A stretch of 64,000 bases of DNA. Origin: Lutjanus erythropterus (lineage: Eukaryota > Chordata > Actinopteri > Lutjaniformes > Lutjanidae). The notes beneath the pieces are model-generated. The model made no database searches, was not told the DNA's origin, and worked only from the letters and a program-made list of their open reading frames with translations. Made by a program: the position numbers and the translations under genes. The stretch spans positions 34,944,350 through 35,008,349 of the forward strand of contig CM034592.1 in assembly GCA_020091685.1 (NCBI GenBank), in the 5' to 3' direction. The stretch's first letter is position 1. Each line of letters starts with the position of its first letter. This document shows, piece after piece, positions 1-12,900 of the stretch.

Positions 1-2174
1 AGAGATCACTGATTACATGTTCGGTTTTCTTGCCAGGTTTGGTTCCTGGCACCCCGGGGCTGAGTCACAGCTTACAGAGCTAATGGTAGTTAGCGGTTCG
101 CTACTGCAACAAGTAAGGCTACCTTTCCATCAAGAAAGGTATAAATGCCCTCGATTCTGTATTCTCTGCTGGTCTCAGAGACTATGTTCATCCCAGTGAC
201 CGACCACGTTCACTGGGAGGCAGCTGAGTCTGGTTATGTTGTTGCTAACTAGGGCTTTTTATTGGCAAGAATTTTGCAGTATGATACATATCACAATACA
301 ATAGACTGTATCTGTAAGCAAGTAGATATATCGCTATTTCTTAAATCTAAATCTAAACATAATATCGCATTTCTCAAGTCTGTTAATATTTTCTTACACT
401 CCTACTTCTAGCAGCAATTAACAGTCAGGGTTAGCTACTTTAGCAACAAGTAAGCTGCTAAAGCTATCTGTCATTAAATCGCTGAAAGTTGAAGCTAAGC
501 TGGCAGAGGACATCAGAGGGAAAAGTTATAAAGTTGTGCTTTTGTACAGTGAGGTCTGTTCTCCAGAAACACAGCAATCCACAGTTCATGAATGTATTCT
601 CCTTTCTTATGCCGGCGTCATCATTGTTCGAATCATGGGGAAGCTAAGAGGAGCTTGGCTCCCCTAAAAGTCAACTGAGCTCTAAAATATTGACCATTTT
701 TGTGTCATAGGTTATGTTTTATTTTATGCATTTTAAGGTTCCTGAAATAAATAATGATGTTGTGTCCCCCTGCTGATTTTGAGATTTCAATTTTTTTCTC
801 CATTTTTGTTATTTTTCTATGTATTATTTGATTTGGATTCTGTAGCTTTATGTTGTTGTTATTTAGCCTCTATGAAATGTTAATGACAGTATTACTGCAA
901 CTGAATATTTTTCGCAGTAACCCTACAATTGGCCGCGCTGCTGCGCAGTTCCATGTATGCTTGAGCATGTGCCATCCTGTGCACACTGGAAAATAAGACT
1001 CCCCAAAAAGCCACTGCGTAATTCAAACCCTGGGCTGCATCCTAAGAAAGAAACCAAGAAAGCGTTTCATCATACATGCAGATTTAGTAGTCCTATATCC
1101 CCAGGGTGCAGGATGAGTCACCAACATCCTTTTATTCGTTTTCCAGGAAAAAGTACAAGCATAAAATACCCCTAAAAATAACAGTAAATACCTACAGAAT
1201 GACATCTTTGTCATTGTTGGGCCAGTTCCTGGTGTATAGGTGACATATAGCACAAAATATATGTGATAAAACATTAAAACATTGATTTTGACTTCATGGA
1301 AACTTTAAAGGGAAGTTTTTCCTCATCACTGTCACTTTAGTGTTTGCTTCTGGTTGGAATTGTTGGGTCTCTGTAAACAAACAAATATGAAAAATGCCCT
1401 GAAATACCTTCCGTTATGATTTGGCACTATATTAATAAAAATTGATTTGACTTAATAAGGCATTAGTGTTTTTATAAATCTTTTTCTCCAGAGACACAAG
1501 CCAACAGGGTTTTTTTTAAATGAAGCCAAAAAAAAAACCCCTTTAGACCTGAAAGCAGGCAAAAAGCTGCCTCACTTCCTCGAGTGTGTCTGTCTGAGAA
1601 ATGGGCCAAAGTTCATAAACTGGCAGAAGCTGTCGCTGAGACAGAGCAGACAGCCTGCGACACCGTCTGTCTGCACCACCTTTAACCTGAAGTACAAACG
1701 TCTTATCTGACTAAATCTGACAGGAGCAAACAGACATCAGCTGACATGAAGGCGCTGACGTTGGATGACTACTCAAAAACTAATCGAAGAAGAAAGCTTC
1801 GGGCGTCTGTTTCAGATAAAGTGTTGGATATGATGCTGAGATTCCTGAGTATAAGCTGTGGACTCAAGTGTATAAAATTGAAATGTGAGGGCTGCTGAGC
1901 TCTCTTACACAACAGCAGGAATATACACAGCAGATCAGGTCAGCCTCTCACATTCTTTGGGCGTATGTTACAAACACACCAGCTCCTTCGTCTCCCTGAG
2001 TCATGACTTCACTGGTACACCCATGGAAATGTGAAAATATCCTCCCAACAGCCAGCCAATTAAATAAAATCAGGTATGACATCTCCTGTAAGGTCTCTTG
2101 AGGACAATGACCTATTTATGCATACAGAGGAGGAAAATTCTGAACGTTTTTTTTTACATTTTTATATTAAATGT
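1..2174. other. Intergenic stretch, no gene recognised
   Basis: I see no convincing exon on either strand. Open frames are short, lack splice context and show no family motif. The first 240 bases are high in complexity and could be the end of a dispersed repeat or an unrecognised regulatory block. 700-900 and 1270-1530 are AT-rich with homopolymer runs. 1560-1900 is more GC-balanced and unique-looking but has no readable domain. Confidence 0.5.
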
Positions 2175-2377
2175 ACTACAGGGAGTTTTAACTGGTTATG
2201 AAACAGTCTCAATTTAATACTGATGCCTCTACATGACCTATAGAAGCAAACTAGACCAACCACAGGAACACCGGTTATTTCTATATAGTTATTCTTAACG
2301 CCTGCCACTGGGTCGGACTCTCTGTGAAATCAGATCAAATGAGCCCGTGTTACACTTTCCCTGGCAAAGTTAGAACT
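2175..2377 (+). repeat. Dispersed repeat X, copy 1
   Basis: This roughly 200-bp segment is clearly similar, with small gaps, to 37975-38178 in the same orientation. Shared landmarks in order are ACTACAGGGAGTT, TGATGCCTCT, GACCAACCA, a TCTATRTAGTT core and CTCTGTGAAATCAG. Two diverged copies 35 kb apart with no coding capacity point to an interspersed non-autonomous element. I do not recognise the family, and the ends are approximate. Confidence 0.6.
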
Positions 2378-3054
2378 GGTTTCTGGGGAAGCTCAAGCTC
2401 TCGTTTTCTGAAGCCGCAAAGATAAATTATGTTTCAAACTTAATGTTAGTTAAAGTGTCCTTATTAATGAGTTATGAAAGAATAAAACATGTATTTTAGA
2501 GGAATGAGATGTATACACTTTTGAAGAACATCATTAAAAGCAAATAAGCATAAATATTCTTTAAATTCTGGTTGTTGTGGCATTTTCTACACTATGACTG
2601 GGCCAATCAGAGGAGCCTCACAACTAGAGCTTGTCTAATCATCTTATTGGCTGGCCAGTTTTCAAAATGAATGACCCGCAGCCCGGTCACCTTCACGGCT
2701 TCCGTTAAACAGCCATGAACCTATAAATAAATATATAAATATAAATTGCACACTAAAGGAGGACACTCACAGATACTCCTGTTCTTTAAGCTTATTGAGA
2801 GGAAGTAGGGCAAGATGAGCGAGTCGAGTCAGCTGGTGGCAGGCGGAGCGTGATCTCCAAACCAAAGACAAAGGCAGAGGATACACCTAAAAACACGGCT
2901 CTGAGAGCACCGACACCTCATGACTCACTTCTGGTCAATAACTCAGGTCAGGAGCAGACAAACGGGGCTGACTGGACGGCTGAGAGGACCCCACCAGATG
3001 TCCTGAGCCCGTACACTTGTGTCCCCCCAGGGACAAACACACGTCCGTGTAGAC
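2378..3054. other. Intergenic stretch, no gene recognised
   Basis: AT-rich to 2760, then more complex. An open frame at 2850-3116 (plus) is proline-, threonine- and lysine-rich but begins with GTG, has no recognisable domain and runs into the inverted-repeat element at 3055. It is therefore not called as a gene. Confidence 0.4.
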
Positions 3055-3314
3055 TAGAGCTGCAACTAATGATTATTTTCATGATCAATCACTTGGTCTG
3101 TAAAGTGAGAAAGTAGTTTAAAATGACCATCACAATTTCACAAGGACAAAATGGCACGATTAACTGTTTTTGTCTGTCCAGCTGTCTGAAAGCCAAAGAT
3201 ATTCACTTTTCTCACATAGAAGACTAAAATTAACAGCAATTTTTCATAACTAAGAAGCTCAAACCAGTAGATATTTCAGCATTTTTGTCCCCCAGACTAA
3301 TTGATTCAGCTCTA
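3055..3314. repeat. Short inverted-repeat element (family M1), copy 1
   Basis: The segment opens with TAGAGCTGCAACTAATGATT and closes with the inverse, ATTCAGCTCTA, so it has short terminal inverted repeats around a non-coding AT-rich body. The same ends and internal words (ATGATTATTTTCAT, TGTTTCCCAAA, GTCCTCAAATGTCTTG, AATATTCACAT) recur at six other places in the window. This fits a non-autonomous DNA element of the kind abundant in percomorph genomes. The ends are good to a few bases. Confidence 0.65.
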
Positions 3315-3600
3315 AACTACTATATACACATGATGAACAATTAGTCAATAAATTGATTTATTGCTGAACATAAACTGAATCAACAACAATTGTCCATTGG
3401 ACCAATGAAGCAATATGACAACATCACCTTATGCTCTGTGAAATTATGATGTACATTTTTCACTATTTACTGACATTTTACAATCAAAACAAGTGATCAA
3501 TTCATCAAGTATGAATCAATAATTAAATAGTTGTTCGTAGTAGTGAAGTTGATCATACTGATGAAATATATTTTGAATAATTTTCTTTCCAGTTTCCATG

Positions 3601-3930
3601 GCTGCAAGAATATTCATTATTGATTATTTTGTCAAATCAACTGTTTTGTTTTCATTTGTTTGGTTAAGCCACAATATTACATAAAATAGCAGCGAAATCT
3701 CCTTCACAATTTCCCAGAGTGAACTCTTCTTTTGTCCAACTATCAGTTCAAAACGCAAACACATTCAAATGATCGTGATACAAAACAGAAAAAGAGGAAG
3801 AAGCTGGAGAATATTTGACATTTCTGCTTGATAAATTACTTAAACAATTAGTGTATATTACCAGAATGGCTAAAAACTCAATTTTCAGTCAACTGACTAA
3901 TAAATTCATTGACTAATTGCTTCAGCACTA
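3601..3930. repeat. Family M1 inverted-repeat element, copy 2
   Basis: Begins GCTGCAAGAATATTCATTAT and ends with GACTAATTGCTTCAGCACTA, the inverse of the family start. The interior is strongly diverged. It lies a few hundred bases after copy 1 in the same cluster. Confidence 0.5.
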
Positions 3931-4080
3931 GACAACATCCATCAGGAAGTGTATCAAGAATTTATTTTGAATGAATGCCACAATTAGTTGTCCATAAAAT
4001 GATTAAAATGTTTATTAGTGTTTCCCAAACTCCAAGACCACGTCCTCAAATGTCTTGTTTTGACCAAAACTAAAAGAAAT

Positions 4081-4250
4081 TAGGGCTATAGCTTTTTTTT
4101 CATTGTGAATTCATCTTTTTATTATTGCTTGATTAATCAATTTGTTGTTTGGTCCATAAAATGTCAAAAATGGTTAGTGTTTCCTGAATTTTGATGTCCT
4201 CAAATATCTTGGTTTGTCTCCAAGATATTCAAAATAAAGAGCCCCAAAAA
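4081..4250 (+). repeat. Family M1 element, copy 3 (partial)
   Basis: Begins TAGGGCTATAGC and follows the family order in plus orientation: GATTAATCAATTTGTTGTTTGG, a CATAAAATGTCA word, GTTTCCTGAATTTTGATGTCC and CTCCAAGATATTCA. It is cut off at the start of copy 4, suggesting one inserted beside or into the other. Confidence 0.55.
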
Positions 4251-4251
4251 T

Positions 4252-4538
4252 TAGAGCTTCAACAATTAGCTGACAAATTGAGTATTTTTTAAAGCAAATA
4301 AAAAGTCAAAATTCTCCGATTTCATCTATGTAAATGTGAATATTTTCTGGTGTCTTTTACCCTCTGTAACAGTTGAATGGATATCTTTGGGTTGCGGACA
4401 GAACAAGACATTTGAGGACATCGGCCACCTCAAAACACCATTTTCTGAATTTTATGAACCAAACGACTAATCGACTAATCAAGAAACTGATCAACAGATG
4501 AATCGATAATGAAAGTAACAGTTAGTCGCACCCCTACT
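4252..4538 (-). repeat. Family M1 element, copy 4
   Basis: Begins TAGAGCTTCAACAATTAGCT and ends CAGTTAGTCGCACCCCTAC. Internal words appear in the reverse order to copy 3, so this copy is in minus orientation. With copies 1-3 it makes a 1.5-kb block of the same family. Confidence 0.6.
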
Positions 4539-6732
4539 AAAAGCTGGTAGTAATTTCTGCCCGTTGAGTAATCGATTAATTGACTAACTGTTTCAGCATT
4601 TATAGTTTTACTGTCAACATCCATCTGTAAGTGTATTAAGAATATATTTTTGTGTGTATGTTCATTTCCCAATGCATTTGAACAAATGTAGGAGGAGGAA
4701 CACAATATATTACATAAGTTATCATGAATGGGATCCCCTCGCATTAAAAGCCCTGAATTAGCTCCCACATTCATTCAGATCTTACTTCAACATATTTCAC
4801 CAACTTCAGCCTACATAACTCACCCTATACTCTCATATTTCACCCCCACTTGGTGTTGTTGTGTTTGAAAACGATTGCTGGCAGTTCAAACACCTCCCTG
4901 TCATAAATGTGAGTGTTGATAATGAGGAAATGAAGTGTTCCCAGGAATAGAAATGGCTCATTAGGAGATTTGCCACGCGTTTGCATGAGTGTCTTATTGA
5001 GGTCGCAGCAGTTGGACAGACTGTAAGACACCGACAGCACCCGATCTGCTGCTTCTTTGACTTTGAAACTAACCGACAATGAAGCTATCAACAGTTGTAC
5101 AGACACACGCCCTGACAACTAACAGCCTCACAGGACGTAACTACTTCATCACAACCCCAGAGATTAAACTACCTGTGCACGAAAAACGAAAATATGAGGA
5201 CAAGCCACCACCTCGTTCTCTCAGCCAAGTAAGTGAGCTATAATTAGACTGTCGACTTGTGTCAAATAAGAATATTGAGTCAAACTACAGCCGCCGCTTC
5301 ATAATTACCTGTTAGCAGCCAGATGAGAGCTTTTTATAAATATTAATCCCCGCTTTCCTCTCTCCTCTTGATCGTGACACACACACAGATACACACACAC
5401 TCACTTCTTGCTGCAGTATTCGCTAATTTTACAGAGAGGGTGCTGAGAAACGGGGCAGGCGAGCAGGATCCTCCCACCGACACCAGCGACAAGCTAACGG
5501 CTAGGCTAACGGACGACAGCTTCCGCTCGGGGCTTTCAAAATAAAAGGGCCAGGCTGTTACTGTTCCTCTCCACACGCTTGTTAATAGTGCAGCAAAATA
5601 ATGATCTTTTTGATTTTATATTTTTAAAATTTGTATTTGAATTTTATTTCTTATTATAATTACATCAAAACAAAGAACAGTTCTGAATCTTCAAACGTTC
5701 ATTTAGTTTTTCTTCATAAACCTTTACATACATACGTTTACCTTTATACATAGCTTGTCTAGCAGTTCAGATTAAATGCTTTGACCTAATCTGTCTAGTC
5801 AGGTATTGTATAGCCAATATTTATTAGCTAATATATGGCGATAACGATATAGTTATATAGGTCCTGATATTTATCATGCATATCTTTACTTTGAGATTTT
5901 GTTGTTGCAATAGCCCTTTAATTTACCACAGTGACCTTGTAATAGCAGAACAAATGTGTTACTGCTAGTGTTTAGTTTGGGACATGTTATAGCAGCAGCA
6001 GTTTTTTCTTTGCGCATATGCCTCACACTCATTTTGAAAGGCAATGCTTGTATTTCCGGTATTGTCTTCGTTTCTTCTGAGCAACTTGACGGAGCTGCTG
6101 CAGCCGTGTGGAGTCACTGAGGTCCCTCCTCCCCTCCCCGGTCAAAGATGACATCATCCGTAGTACAAGAAGACTCGTGCAACAGGAGGGATGATGGGTG
6201 TGGAGCTCAGATCACCACTGTGTTCCCCTCTGGAAAAAAAAAAACACAACAAAAACAAAAACAAAAAAACATTCAGTTCACATCATCCGTCAGGTGTGAC
6301 GTAGACGTGTCATTTATCTCAAATATGATCATAACAGGACATTCAACACTAAAACGTCCCAAAATGATCAAATAATGTCGTCTGTCTCATCCAATCTGAC
6401 CAACAAACACACATGAAAATATAAATTTTATAAAATAAAAACAGACTGAATAATTAGCAGTGGTGAAAAGTAGTCTTGAGTTTCTTGCATTTTACTTCAC
6501 AAATTCTCAGAGGGAAATAACGTGGCCTACTTCTGGACTCTGCTGCTTTAATTTTCAACTAAAGCTCATAGTTAGTTCAGTGATTAAAGGCCATAAAGTC
6601 ATTAACAGGTCTCAAGTCTTAACCTGCAAGTCTCGATCAAGTCCCAAGTCACCGTGGTGAGAATCAAGCAAGTCAAATCAATCAAATTGATGATCCCCCA
6701 CAGTTTCCACATTTAAATCAGTTAAAAGACAG
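4539..6732. other. Intergenic stretch, no gene recognised; some unique-looking blocks
   Basis: No exon is supported. 4840-5345 is high in complexity, with homeodomain-type TAAT words (CTATAATTAG, CATAATTACC), and could be conserved non-coding sequence. 5380-5402 is a short CA-rich tract. 5580-5950 is AT-rich. 6050-6240 contains a GC-richer block without readable coding content, followed by an A-rich tract at 6231-6270. Confidence 0.4.
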
Positions 6733-7036
6733 TAGAGCTGCAACAATTAATTGATTATTAATTTATTATTAAATTAATTCCAGCTATTCTGAAAATTGAT
6801 TGATCGTTTTGAGTCATTTTTTAATGAAAAAAAAAACTAAATTCTCTGATTTCAACATCTTTAATGTGAATATTTTCTGGTTTCTTTACTTCTCTCTGAC
6901 AGTAAACTGAATATTTGTGACATTTGAGGACGTCATCTTGGACTTTAAACAACATTTTCACCCTTCTCTGACATTTCATGGACCTAACAACTAATTGATT
7001 AATCAATGATAATGATAATTATTAGTTGCAGCCCTA
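6733..7036. repeat. Family M1 inverted-repeat element, copy 5 (cleanest ends)
   Basis: Left end TAGAGCTGCAACAATTAATT and right end ATTAGTTGCAGCCCTA are inverted copies of one another. The interior carries the family words in minus orientation (TTCATGGACC, GACGTCATCTTGGACTTT, AATATTTTCTGGTTTC). This is the clearest single copy for defining the element at about 300 bp. Confidence 0.7.
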
Positions 7037-8486
7037 TAAACTATATTAGGCTAAACAATGTAATGTGTCTTATTTTATTAAGGTAATCCAAAAGTAACTG
7101 AAAGTAGAACAGCCTTAAGTTGTGTGTAAAACAAGACATTCGAAGACGTCATCTTTTGTTTGTGTTTGTTTGTGTTTGAGAAACACTGATCGATATTTTT
7201 CACCATTACCATTTTTCACTATTATTTATTGTGTTAAACTAAGTAAGAACTGGGTTGTGTGAGACTCATAACAGTAAGTAAATATAGCCAATGCCAACAA
7301 AGTACAACAGTTACTAATAATACACATGATGCCATGTGTATTTATGAACTGGACTTTCCTGTTAGTTAAACAGTGTTATTATCAGTGACAGACACATTAT
7401 TGGCCACGCCAAAGATTAATTTCCTTTTGAGAAACACACGTAACTCAGTTTAAAGAAACACGTGCGAAGCAAAATGGGAAAAATCAGATTTATTTCTAAA
7501 CTGGTACACATTATTATCCCTCTACCTCACACTTTGGTAGCTCACACCATCTGTCTAAACAAACAGTAATGGATAGAAACATAAAAATAAAACTTCTGAT
7601 ACTGCTTACAACCAAAGTTGTCTTTAAAAATATATATATGGATAATCTAAATAACAACATGACATCATAACAAAAATGGTACAAAAGAGGTATACGGTAC
7701 ATTTAAGGGCATACAATGTTCTTCGCCACTTCTACGAGGATCAAATTTAGTGCATCTGAAGAAGAAAACTCTCGAGTCCCTTTCATCTCATAATAATAAG
7801 GCATATGTGTGAAGCTCGTCACATCTTATTATACCGAGACATTTACCGAGAACAAATTACTTTCACCTCCGAGGGTTAAATCATGAAAACATGTAGTTAA
7901 ATCAGACAAATGTTCATGTTCCTTCATTGTTATTTTTTAAAACCGAACACAAGTTTAACCCTCTGTTCTCTTTATTGTAATGTCAAAAAAAACATAAAAC
8001 GAATCATCTGTGAGCACATTCAGTAAAAAGAGAAGATCACAAATCAACAGGCTACCACAGAGCATGTGCAACAGCGCCGAAGGTGTCGTCACTCATTCAT
8101 CATCAATTAAGAAAGAAAGTACAGCGATAAAGACTCAACTGATTCTGTTTGGGTCCAGTGCTGAAAAAAAAAAGGTCCATTCCTCTGTTTTTACTTCCTA
8201 CATGCTTCTTTAATGTACAGACATTAATCTAATGATTTTTTTTTTTATCTTTTATGTTTTTTTTTGTTTGTTTGTTTGTTTTTACAGGTTTCCATCCTCA
8301 TGCCACAACGACATCTCTTTGGTTTCCTCCCATTCTACTATAATCTCCCCTTTAAAATTTACATACAGCATGATTGTGAAACTGCAGGAGGATTTTTTTT
8401 TCATTTTTTACAAAAGAGTCACATTTATTATGGAGGACTGAAACTGCCAGAATTAAAAATAAATACATAAATAAATAAATAACTCA
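7037..8486. other. Intergenic stretch, no gene recognised
   Basis: AT-rich sequence with homopolymer runs (poly-T near 8235-8270). Short open frames on both strands have no motifs or splice context. It could include distal 3' UTR of the minus-strand phosphatase gene if a downstream polyadenylation site is used, but nothing in the sequence shows that. Confidence 0.4.
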
Positions 8487-9060
8487 ATAAATGAATTAAT
8501 GTGCACCAAAGGCATTAATTAATTTATAAAACATAAATTACAGAAAATTATATTTCTGTTTTATTTTAATGCAATATTTATTTACTGTTGTATTAGTTGC
8601 CATTTAAGTAATTAATTTATTCATTTAAAAAATGATTTATGTATTATTCTCCTTTTGGAGATGAACAGATAAATTAATATGCACCAAGAACAATACTAAA
8701 AACAAATCTAAATATTGATTAATTAATAAAATGTGGTATATATGTATATTTCTGTTTTAATTTGATACTGTTTTTATTTATTATTATATTAATTCCCTGA
8801 TTTATTTACTTTGTCATTTCATTTTCTGTTTAAATGATCAATTTATTATTTCTTAGAATTTATTTATGTATTATTTTCCTTGTGCAAATAAATGGATAAA
8901 TTAATATGCACCAAAACTAATACTGAAAATAAATGTGGAAAATGTATTTCTAAAATCTGAGATAAATTGATATTTCAGTTTTAATTTGATTTTATTTATT
9001 CATGTACTCTTTTTGAGATTTGTGTATTTTCTTTTTGTATTTTGCTCCTATTTATTTCCC
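8487..9060 (+). repeat. AT-rich degenerate tandem repeat, about 3 units
   Basis: The word ATTAATRTGCACCAA recurs at 8495, 8673 and 8900. Each occurrence is followed by similar AT-rich sequence with ATATTTCTGTTTTA, a long TTTATT run and a TATGTATTATT CC TTT segment. The spacing of 178 and 227 bases suggests three decayed units of about 200 bases. Confidence 0.5.
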
Positions 9061-9364
9061 CAAACTTATTTATTTCTGTATTTATTTACTTTTTAATTTT
9101 ACATTTCTTTACGCATTTCAACTTCATTATGGATCAAACTTAGTGAACATGTTTTCTCAAGTACAACTGAATTAATATCAAGTTGACTTGATTTGTTTTC
9201 AAATCATGACAAAATTACCTCAACGTATCTTTTCAAATTCAGTCAACTTGAAATTTTACGGCAAACCGGACACTAACTTTTTTAAGTTAAAACAAAGAGC
9301 TTTTTAGTTTTATAAATTAATTAAGGTCTACATTTATTTGAAATAGTTTGGGCGCATGTAATGT

Positions 9365-9408
9365 AATTTATTTATTGAGATGTTTATGTATTTATTTCTT
9401 TATTTTTG
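9365..9408 (-). promoter_or_regulatory. Candidate polyadenylation signal cluster for ppm1j
   Basis: On the minus strand this stretch has several AATAAA hexamers close together (seen on the plus strand as TTTATT). They begin about 410 nt after the ppm1j stop codon, a plausible 3' UTR length. More such hexamers follow in the AT-rich region below 9060, so the exact end is unresolved. Confidence 0.4.
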
Positions 9409-9819
9409 GTCAGTTTTGGTCCTCCATACATTCAGGACATGACATGAAAATGAACAATCCATTTAAAGGATTGATTAGCGGTTCAGCCTTGAACAGAAAC
9501 AGGGAACAAAAATACTACAAGGGTTTAATTCTCACTGGCAACCGTCACAAACAGCAGGTCTGGGAAAAAGAGTGTGACGTCTCTTATGACGTCACTGGAA
9601 ATCTTTTGTTACATGACTGGGTTGACGTGACGCGGCGGGGACTGGGTCCAGTCTACAGTGGGTTGATGAAGGTGCTGCTCTGACCCGAGTCGTCTCTATG
9701 ACAAAAGGTGCTTTCTTTTTTTTTTTTTTTTTTTCCCGCGCCCCCTCCCTCCGCCATCGGTCCAGGGTTCAGGGAGTTTGGAAGGACCCTTGAGTCATAG
9801 CGGTGGCTGCAGCACCTTG
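9409..9819 (-). other. ppm1j: Probable 3' UTR of ppm1j
   Basis: This lies directly downstream of the stop codon at 9820-9822 on the minus strand, with no intron signals before the AATAAA cluster. It includes a 19-base T run at 9716-9734, which would be an internal A tract in the mRNA, and a palindromic TGACGTCA at 9587-9594. Extent is inferred, not shown. Confidence 0.4.
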
Positions 9820-9967
9820 TCATGTCTCTGACTCGTGCCCCGCCAGCGGGATGACGAACACAGTGATGTCATCCCCGGAGCCCAGTCTGTCGTTGGGTAG
9901 CCGCCAGCCGCGCTCCTTCAGCACTCCTCGTGACCTCATCAGCAGGTCCTGAGCTGCCAGCGTATAC
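9820..9967 (-). CDS. ppm1j: ppm1j exon 10 (terminal coding exon)
   Basis: Encodes residues 452-499, completing the split Arg451, and the TGA at 9822-9820. The acceptor is CACACAG before 9967. It contains RGWRLPNDRLGSGDD, in which the acidic pair D483/D484 closes the metal site, and the last catalytic-fold strand ITVFVIPL. The tail AGHESET is short and acidic. WRLPN and VFVIPL are PPM1J-like features. Confidence 0.93.
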
Positions 9968-12900
9968 CTGTGTGACACGCACAGAGAAAACAGTCATTAC
10001 CATACCAAGAGTAACAACACACACAAACAAAATACTGACTCATACTCAAACAAAGAATATCAAACAAAATAAAACTTGTTTTTGTATAAAAGTCACAGAT
10101 TAAGTTATTTCAGTGCCTTTATTTTCTGACTTAATTCAACTGATTTACAAAACTAACTTTACAAAAACAAATGATAAACTGCAACCTAAACCACTTATAT
10201 CCAAAAGTGACGGAAACATAGCATAAATACAATATTAGTATATAAGTATTACTCAGGAAGTTCATAATGTGCCGTTATTTTTTCTCTAAAAATGCTCTTA
10301 AATCGAATAATATTTGAGCATTGAATATTTTAATTCATTGCCCCGAGAATTTCACAGTTTCACTTCACACTGAAATACACTTCTGTTTTTTATAATTAAA
10401 TATCTGAGTATGATCCTCATCATTTAATCTTAACATAAACAACTTCTGTAGATACTTCAGGTAAAAGCTTACCTCTGGTTTATAATTGTAATTGCGTGAC
10501 TGAGTGAACAAGACTGGAGAACCTGTTTTCACTTCATTAGCATTTATAAGCTGTGCATAACCATTTAACAGACATCACATCACCTCGATCCTGACTTCCC
10601 TCCACTGGCTTCCTGTACGTTTTAGAGTTGATTTTAAGATTTTCCTGATATTGTTGTCTCCTTTTAATTTATTTTATTTTATTCTTTCTTTTGTACTTAT
10701 TTATACTGACATTGCGTGATGTTGTCTTATTTCCTCCATTTATTTATTTATATTGACGAGACAACATCATGTAATGTTTCTGAAATCTCTGTTATTTATT
10801 CTTATTGTCATGTTTTTTTTGTTTTCCTGTTCTGATCTATTTACTGTTCTGTATATTCTTACTATGTTTTAGTATCTTTTCCTTGTGTCTTAGTTTTGCG
10901 TCTTGGTCTTATTTAGTTTTATTTTAGCGCGCCTGTTTGGCTTTATTGTGTTGGCCTTCTGTTGTTGTTTTTCCTCAGAGGCATCCTGATGTTTTGTTTT
11001 GTTTGTCAAAGCACTTTGTAAACTCAGTTGATAAAGGTGCTATATAAATAAAGTTATTATTATTATTATTATTATCTAATAAATGGTTGTAATCAGTACT
11101 TTAACTAGAAACTGAATGTTGTAGGAGTAAGTATTTGTCTCCATCTAGTGGACACACTGAGTACAACAGTTCACCACTGATATTACTTTACAGTGGATTT
11201 ATGAAACAGCAGCTTTTTGCTGTATCATGTTTATTCTCAAAAACATGAAGAACACAGTCACACTACACATGTAATTTTCTGTTTCCTAACTCTCAATCAT
11301 TCCCCCATTTAGAAATCACACTGCCTCAAATATCGAATAGCACTTCACAGTATTTTTAAGTCAAGAGGTATACAAAAATTGACTTGACTAAATGAAACAA
11401 TACTTATAATGAGACAGAGAAAAACTAGATTTCCTGTAGTTTTTCCTGAACACGTTCACATGACAGATCATACAGCCAGAGCAGAATCCTAATGTAAAGG
11501 ATTATTTGTCAGACTGCATACCTCATGGGATCAGAGGGGTCACAGCAGGATAAGTAGGCTGACACAGCATCTGCCACTTCCCTGTCCGTCGTCACGTCCC
11601 ACAATCCATCTGTGCCCATGACCAGGACGTCGTCTGGGCCGTGTTTGTTCTCATCCAAGTTATAAACCTTCACCTGTGACAGAGAGACAGAAAGACATAT
11701 TGCTGATCATGTTTTATTCATCGCGCTGTTGTGATTTATGAAATGATTCTGCACGAAGAGGTCAGTCGACATTTTGCGCCTGCGTGTCGAGTGCGAAAAG
11801 ATTAGCAGATGTATGCTGGCATGCGAGGGGCATAACCTCCATTTACAGTAGTAAATCTGCTCATTCACATTTTGTGAGTCACTCATTTAGAGTGACTTAC
11901 AACAGGAGCGATATGTTCAACTTCAAGAGACGGAGGCCCGATGTTATTCATGTGATGCTGAGGTAAGAAGTGCACGAACAGGAACTGAGAAATAAAATCT
12001 AACGAGAGAGAAAGTGAGCGTTTTAACTCCATAACACAAAAATAAGAAGTGCTCCATGACTGAGAAGATACTGAAAAAAGGTTGTGTGCAATCGTAACCT
12101 TTCATGAAAATGGTTCACACGTCTAACAGCCCGGTGCACATGAACCCAACGCAGAGAAGAAAGGAAGATGAACTTAAAAACAAAAATCTATTCAGATATT
12201 TACAAGACAGGGATAATTATGCCCTAACTAAGGCCTCTCTTGGCCACTGGTTGAAAAACTTAATATCAATTGTTATGGCCTCGATCTGAAACAAAACGTG
12301 AGGGATTAACTACAAGACTGGAATTTTATTTAACAACGACTAAGTTAATTTAACAAATGCAACACAAAATTACAAGTCTTAACAAAGGAAGCTGACAGGA
12401 AAAGCATTCTGCCAGACTAATTTAAAATTATACTGACTCCTGAGAAACTTGTTTATATAGTTAGAACAAAATCTTCTGAGAGATGATTTTGGAAAATGTC
12501 AAACACTGTGGCACTGAAGAGGCACTGGGAGTGTGAAGTTTGGGTAAAAATGACTAATCTTTTGTAAGTAATGTGTGCTGTACTCTACTCTTTGTGACTG
12601 TATTCTTATTTAATTTAATTTTTTTTATTTTACTTTTGTCTTTTACATTTTATTTGTTCACTTTTTCTTTTCATTGTATAAATACTTGTCATTTTTAACT
12701 TGATGCTTAGCTATTTATTTTGAAATTATATTTGTATTATTATTTTATGTACTGCCATGTGGTCAATTTGGGAGACAGTTCAGTCTATGTATGTAAGTTC
12801 AGTGTTCAAGTGTATGAAATAAACCAATACATATTTAAACAAAACAAAAACAATTTCTTTACTTGAGACTCCACAGTGAGTCATTTTAGGTTCTCTCTGA

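Noticed and set aside
2850-3116. Plus-strand open frame of 88 codons
   Set aside because: GTG start, no domain, no splice context, and its end lies inside an inverted-repeat element.
1-9364. rhoc exons, expected on the other side of PPM1J in mammals
   Set aside because: No Rho GTPase motifs (GDGACGKT, DTAGQE, NKKD) could be read on either strand.
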